From Rickettsiales bacterium (GTDB lineage: Bacteria > Pseudomonadota > Alphaproteobacteria > Rickettsiales > UBA1997), in assembly GCA_947487845.1 (NCBI GenBank), contig CANKYC010000046.1, positions 1-8,903 on the forward strand: a stretch of 8,903 nucleotides of DNA, written 5' to 3'. Shown here piece by piece: positions 6,072-8,903 of the stretch. Both the position numbers and the translations under genes were made by a program. Each line of letters begins with the position of its first letter. Positions within the stretch are counted from its first letter, which is position 1. The notes under the pieces are model-generated. The model saw only the letters and a program-made list of their open reading frames with translations. It was not told where the DNA came from and ran no database searches.

Positions 6072-6122
6072 TAATAATTAAAGAAAGCCAAGAATTTTTT
6101 TTCACCCTTAAATTTAAATTTC

Positions 6123-7754
6123 ATGAAAAAACCAGAATTACTTCTTCCCGCCGGAACTCTCGATCGCCTAAAAACTGCCATTTTATATGGTGCCGATGCC
6201 GTTTATTGCGGCACGCCCGATATGTCGCTGCGTGTAAAATCGGGCTTCACTTTGGAAGATGTTGTGGAAGGAATTGAATTTGCTCATGCGCGCGGCAAAA
6301 AAGTTTATTTAACTCTGAATCTTTTTTCGCATAATAAAGACATCGAAAAACTTCCCGAATTTATTGATACCGTAAAAAAAGTTAAACCCGACGGGCTTAT
6401 TGTTTCTGATCCCGGAGTTTTTCAATTCGTCAAAGAACGCGCTCCGGAATTGGAATTGCATATTTCAACTCAAGCCAATGTTTGTTCATGGTTGACGGTT
6501 GATTTTTGGCAAAAACAAGGTGCTAGTTTAGTTGTAATGGCGCGCGAAGTCAGTTTTGAAGAGTTGGCGGTGATTCGCGAAAAATGTCCGAATATCAAAA
6601 TTGAAACTTTTATTCACGGATCTTTGTGCATGACTTATTCGGGACGATGCTTGCTTTCAAACTTTTTGGCCGAACGCGGAGCCAATCAAGGAAGTTGCGC
6701 CCATAGTTGCAGATGGGGCTACAAACTAAAAATAAAACTCAAAGATAACAGCGAACACGAAATTGAAATTAACGAAGAAAACAAAGAAATGTTCGATTTT
6801 TTCTTAGAAGAAGAAATTCGCCCGGGCCAGCTTCTGCCTTTTGAAGAAGATGTTCACGGCTCTTACATTTTAAATTCTAAAGATTTGTGTTTATTGCCCA
6901 AGTTGGACGAATATATCAAAATGGGGCTTGATTCTTTCAAAGTTGAAGGTCGCAACAAAACCGAATTTTACGCAGGCTCCGTTGCCCGCGTTTATCGCGC
7001 GGCGATTGATGATTATATGGAAAATCCAAAAACTTGGAATGCTGATGATTATATGGATGAAATTAATTCCATCGCCAATCGCGGCTACACTTTGGCTTTT
7101 CACGATGGTCGTTTGACTAATTTGGCGCATGATTATGAAAGCACGGGATCAACTTCTTTTTACGAATTTACCGCCAAAATTATTGATTGGGATGGCGATA
7201 ATATAATAGTTGAAGGCAAGAACCGTATGGATGCGGGCGATGTTTTAGAATTTTTATCGCCTTATCAACGCGAGCCAATTTTACTTCGTATTTACGAATT
7301 TAAAAAAATCAAACAAAATGCCGCCGGCGAATATATCGATCACGAAGTGTCAGATAAACTTCACGCTGGACAAAGGCCGCTTTTCAAAATTCCCGCCGCT
7401 GATTTTCATTTATTTAGCCAAGAAAAATTGCAAGAACTTTTAGTGCCAATGACTTTGGTGCGTAAGGAAAAAAGCAATATCGAAAGCGAAAAACTAAAAG
7501 TAGAATCGCGCCAACTTTCGCACCAACTTGAAGCGGGCGACGTGCGCGCAGAAAAATATGAAAATAAACGCAAAAAATATTTCGCCGCGCTCGAAGTTGG
7601 CGATGAGAAAATTTCACCAAGAACGCCCAGAATCGGCGTTGACGGCTGCTGCGGCAAAGGCTGCAACGGCTGTTTAATTTTCTGGCACGATGATAAATAC
7701 GCGCGCGCGCGCGAGATTTTGAAAACCAAAAAAATGGGGGAGATGCTAAATTAA
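6123..7754 (+). CDS. trhP: U32-family protein, TrhP/YegQ type (tRNA U34 hydroxylation), with extra Cys-rich C-terminal tail
   Basis: TrhP is needed for 5-hydroxyuridine formation at the wobble base of tRNAs, using prephenate and iron-sulphur assembly in E. coli; despite the U32 peptidase name, protease activity is doubtful. The start MKKPELLLPAGT with YGADAVYCG (22-30) is typical, and LHISTQANV (112-120) follows. The U32 signature runs ETFIHGSLCMTYSGRCLLS (161-179). Cys169, Cys176, Cys192 and Cys196 (GSCAHSCRW) are the conserved cluster. NSKDLCLLPKL (251-261) and FKVEGRNKTEFY (272-283) are also family blocks. E. coli TrhP has about 450 residues; this one has 543. The addition comprises a charged linker (about 447-485) and a tail with GCCGKGCNGC (508-517), whose Cys509, 510, 514 and 517 could bind a metal or cluster. 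No Shine-Dalgarno site is visible before ATG 6123. Confidence 0.85.
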   Translation: MKKPELLLPAGTLDRLKTAILYGADAVYCGTPDMSLRVKSGFTLEDVVEGIEFAHARGKKVYLTLNLFSHNKDIEKLPEFIDTVKKVKPDGLIVSDPGVFQFVKERAPELELHISTQANVCSWLTVDFWQKQGASLVVMAREVSFEELAVIREKCPNIKIETFIHGSLCMTYSGRCLLSNFLAERGANQGSCAHSCRWGYKLKIKLKDNSEHEIEINEENKEMFDFFLEEEIRPGQLLPFEEDVHGSYILNSKDLCLLPKLDEYIKMGLDSFKVEGRNKTEFYAGSVARVYRAAIDDYMENPKTWNADDYMDEINSIANRGYTLAFHDGRLTNLAHDYESTGSTSFYEFTAKIIDWDGDNIIVEGKNRMDAGDVLEFLSPYQREPILLRIYEFKKIKQNAAGEYIDHEVSDKLHAGQRPLFKIPAADFHLFSQEKLQELLVPMTLVRKEKSNIESEKLKVESRQLSHQLEAGDVRAEKYENKRKKYFAALEVGDEKISPRTPRIGVDGCCGKGCNGCLIFWHDDKYARAREILKTKKMGEMLN

Positions 7755-7775
7755 AATTTTCTGTCGAAAATTTTA
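7752..7775. repeat. AT-rich dyad overlapping the U32 stop codon
   Basis: TAAAATTTTC (7752-7761) and GAAAATTTTA (7766-7775) form a perfect 10-bp stem with a 4-base loop, beginning inside the stop codon. No T-run follows, so it is at best a weak terminator. Confidence 0.4.
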
Positions 7776-7787
7776 GGGAGAAGTTGA

Positions 7788-7823
7788 ATTGCTACGCAGC
7801 GAGTAAATCGCTGCATCCGCAAT
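7788..7823. repeat. small dyad repeat
   Basis: GCAGCGA (7796-7802) pairs with TCGCTGC (7808-7814) and, after a small internal loop, ATTGC (7788-7792) pairs with GCAAT (7819-7823). It is GC-richer than its surroundings, as expected of an interspersed palindromic repeat. No T-run follows. Confidence 0.5.
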
Positions 7824-7846
7824 AGATTGTTTTAAAAACAAGTTAA

Positions 7847-7925
7847 ATAGTCATGCTGAGCTTGTCGAAGCATGATTCAAGCCCGTGCCATGAAATCATG
7901 CTTCGACAAGCTGAAGCATGACTAT
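7847..7925. repeat. large REP-like inverted repeat
   Basis: AGCTTGTCGAAGCATGATT (7859-7877) is perfectly complementary to 7894-7912. The stem extends outward to 7847 and 7925 through one G-G mismatch and one bulged A, giving about 30 pairs around a 16-base loop. The core CTTCGACAAGCT with GCATGAC is a type of palindrome seen dispersed in many bacterial genomes, so this is probably one copy of a genome-wide family. It could also act as a barrier for transcription or exonucleases after the U32 gene. Confidence 0.8.
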
Positions 7926-7957
7926 GAGTTTGTTTAGACCTTTATTTATAAGGTTTC

Positions 7958-7987
7958 GATCATTACGAGCAATTCCTCGGAATGATC
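7958..7987. repeat. dyad repeat
   Basis: GATCATTACGAG (7958-7969) pairs with CTCGGAATGATC (7976-7987) at 11 of 12 positions around a 6-base loop. Its sequence differs from the neighbouring 7847-7925 repeat. The gene-free stretch 7755-8054 thus contains four separate dyads and otherwise only AT-rich DNA. I see no RNA gene and no clear promoter for the next gene there. Confidence 0.6.
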
Positions 7988-8054
7988 CAAGGCTAATAAA
8001 TACAAGGGTTTACGCAAATTAAGGTTTTTTAAGAAAAAATAATTTCAAACAAAT

Positions 8055-8753
8055 ATGCCAAAAAATCCTACAGATCTTTCACTCGAAATTCTTGAAAAAG
8101 TTGATGGTTTTTACTCGAAATCTTTTGAGCAAGTGACGGCTTTTTATGAGAAGTCTTTTGATATACTACTGATGTATATTAGCTGGATTGGTGCCACTAC
8201 TTTTTTATTCGTAGGAGTTATTTCGCCATGGCTGATTTTTCAATATCTTAACAAAAGATCTAAAGAATCTGAAAAACGCATAAATGATCTAAAAAATCAT
8301 TATGAAAATTCATTAAAAGAATCTGAAAAGCGCAATGAAAAAAAGTTCTCGCAAGAATTAAAAAATTTCCATTCTGCCTTCGAGCAAGAAAAAAAGAATT
8401 TCGAGCGAAAGGTAGATGAGATTGCGGTCAGTTTGAAAAAAGATATAAAACTTTCTCAATGGTATTCCCTTCTTTATCAAGCATCATCACAATCAAACAA
8501 CAATCTTAAATTCATTCTTTTGGGTCAGGCGCTTAAAATTTGTTTAAAGTTAGAGAATTGTGGCGAAGCCCTAACTTGTAGTTTGGATAATTTATTGGAT
8601 ACTATGAATCAGATCGATTTTCAAATAATTGATCCAAAATACGCTGAAAATTTTCTATCAGAACTTATCAAGCATGACAAAAAAGATAATAGCCTTCTCT
8701 CTAAAGTTGTTTCAAAACTTGAAGACGAAATTAAGAAAACCAAAAAATCATGA
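8055..8753 (+). CDS. membrane-anchored coiled-coil protein of unknown function
   Basis: I recognise no family. The 232-residue protein has a short N-terminal part with a repeated FYxKSF motif (19-24 and 30-35), one strong membrane segment (about 37-66, ILLMYISWIGATTFLFVGVI and onward), then a long charged helix (about 67-130) with KESEKR occurring twice and typical coiled-coil spacing. A more globular part of about 100 residues (134-232) follows, containing two cysteines in KICLKLENCGEA and a lysine-rich end. The basic KRSKESEKR after the membrane segment suggests the coiled coil lies in the cytoplasm. The stop TGA overlaps the cmk start (ATGA), so the two are probably translated together. 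No Shine-Dalgarno site precedes ATG 8055. It could be a structural or scaffold protein; nothing shows an enzyme activity. Confidence 0.7.
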   Translation: MPKNPTDLSLEILEKVDGFYSKSFEQVTAFYEKSFDILLMYISWIGATTFLFVGVISPWLIFQYLNKRSKESEKRINDLKNHYENSLKESEKRNEKKFSQELKNFHSAFEQEKKNFERKVDEIAVSLKKDIKLSQWYSLLYQASSQSNNNLKFILLGQALKICLKLENCGEALTCSLDNLLDTMNQIDFQIIDPKYAENFLSELIKHDKKDNSLLSKVVSKLEDEIKKTKKS

Positions 8754-8903
8754 AAAAAAATTTAGTAATCGCAATTGATGGCCCCAGCGCTTCGGGAAAG
8801 GGAACTTTGGCGAAAAAAATTGCGGCGCATTTTAACCTGCCTTATCTCAATACTGGCGCGCTTTATCGGCTTGTGGCATTGCGCGTGATGCAGCGCGAAA
8901 TTG
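8750..8903 (+). CDS. cmk: cytidylate kinase, N-terminal part (runs off the window)
   Basis: CMP kinase phosphorylates CMP and dCMP with ATP in the cytoplasm, recycling pyrimidine nucleotides for RNA and DNA synthesis. The visible 51 residues contain the P-loop DGPSASGKGT (10-19) and the LNTGALYR nucleotide-monophosphate-binding block (33-40), both diagnostic of Cmk. The start ATG 8750 overlaps the stop of the preceding gene by 4 bases, suggesting translational coupling. In many proteobacteria cmk precedes rpsA, which would lie beyond the right edge. The gene is cut only by the window, not broken. Confidence 0.95.
   Translation, partial: MKKNLVIAIDGPSASGKGTLAKKIAAHFNLPYLNTGALYRLVALRVMQREI

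Noticed and set aside
3112..6073. A complete composite transposon
   Set aside because: No transposase or recombinase gene is present between the elements, so autonomous movement is not supported.
6032..6277. Open frame overlapping palindromic copy 2 and the start of the U32 gene
   Set aside because: It overlaps the well-supported U32 gene in another frame, its start lies inside the palindrome, and its product resembles no protein family.
7406..7729. Minus-strand open frames opposite the 3' end of the U32 gene
   Set aside because: They are antisense to coding DNA with clear family motifs; their composition (S, F, R rich) is that of a shadow frame.

Overview
This is an AT-rich window from a Gram-negative bacterium: it encodes predicted lipoproteins, a YajG-type lipoprotein and a proteobacterial tRNA hydroxylase. 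Three traits recall Rickettsiales or a similar host-associated lineage: an ankyrin-repeat protein ending in a eukaryotic-type CaaX box, many palindromic repeats between genes, and a palindromic insertion inside a coding sequence. The lineage is an inference; no rRNA or other marker gene is present.

Layout. 1-84 may be the tail of an upstream gene. 121-726 (+) is a flavin reductase-like protein whose domain is interrupted in frame by about 49 extra codons containing an inverted repeat. 924-1142 (+) is a cold-shock protein with a good promoter, Shine-Dalgarno site and terminator. 1281-1841 (-) is a YajG-like lipoprotein, divergent from a small cysteine-containing exported protein (1957-2247, +). 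2283-2705 (-) is a VOC-fold dioxygenase-like protein. 2811-3118 (-) is a gene remnant.

The centre is a bracketed cassette. A 852-residue ankyrin-repeat protein (3298-5856, -) ends in the CaaX box CAIM and lies between two 160-bp, almost fully palindromic elements at 3115-3274 and 5912-6071. The elements lie in opposite orientation. Their cores are about 83% identical without gaps, while their outer arms differ from each other, yet each stays self-complementary.

To the right, 6123-7754 (+) is a U32-family protein of the TrhP (tRNA uridine-34 hydroxylation) type with an extra cysteine-rich tail. 7755-8054 has no gene and holds four different dyad repeats. 8055-8753 (+) is an unknown membrane-anchored coiled-coil protein whose stop overlaps the start of cmk (cytidylate kinase), which runs off the window.

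How the genes relate: most are single transcription units in alternating orientation. Only the 8055 gene and cmk look like an operon. The ankyrin protein is the one likely host-directed gene; the rest are housekeeping or envelope genes.
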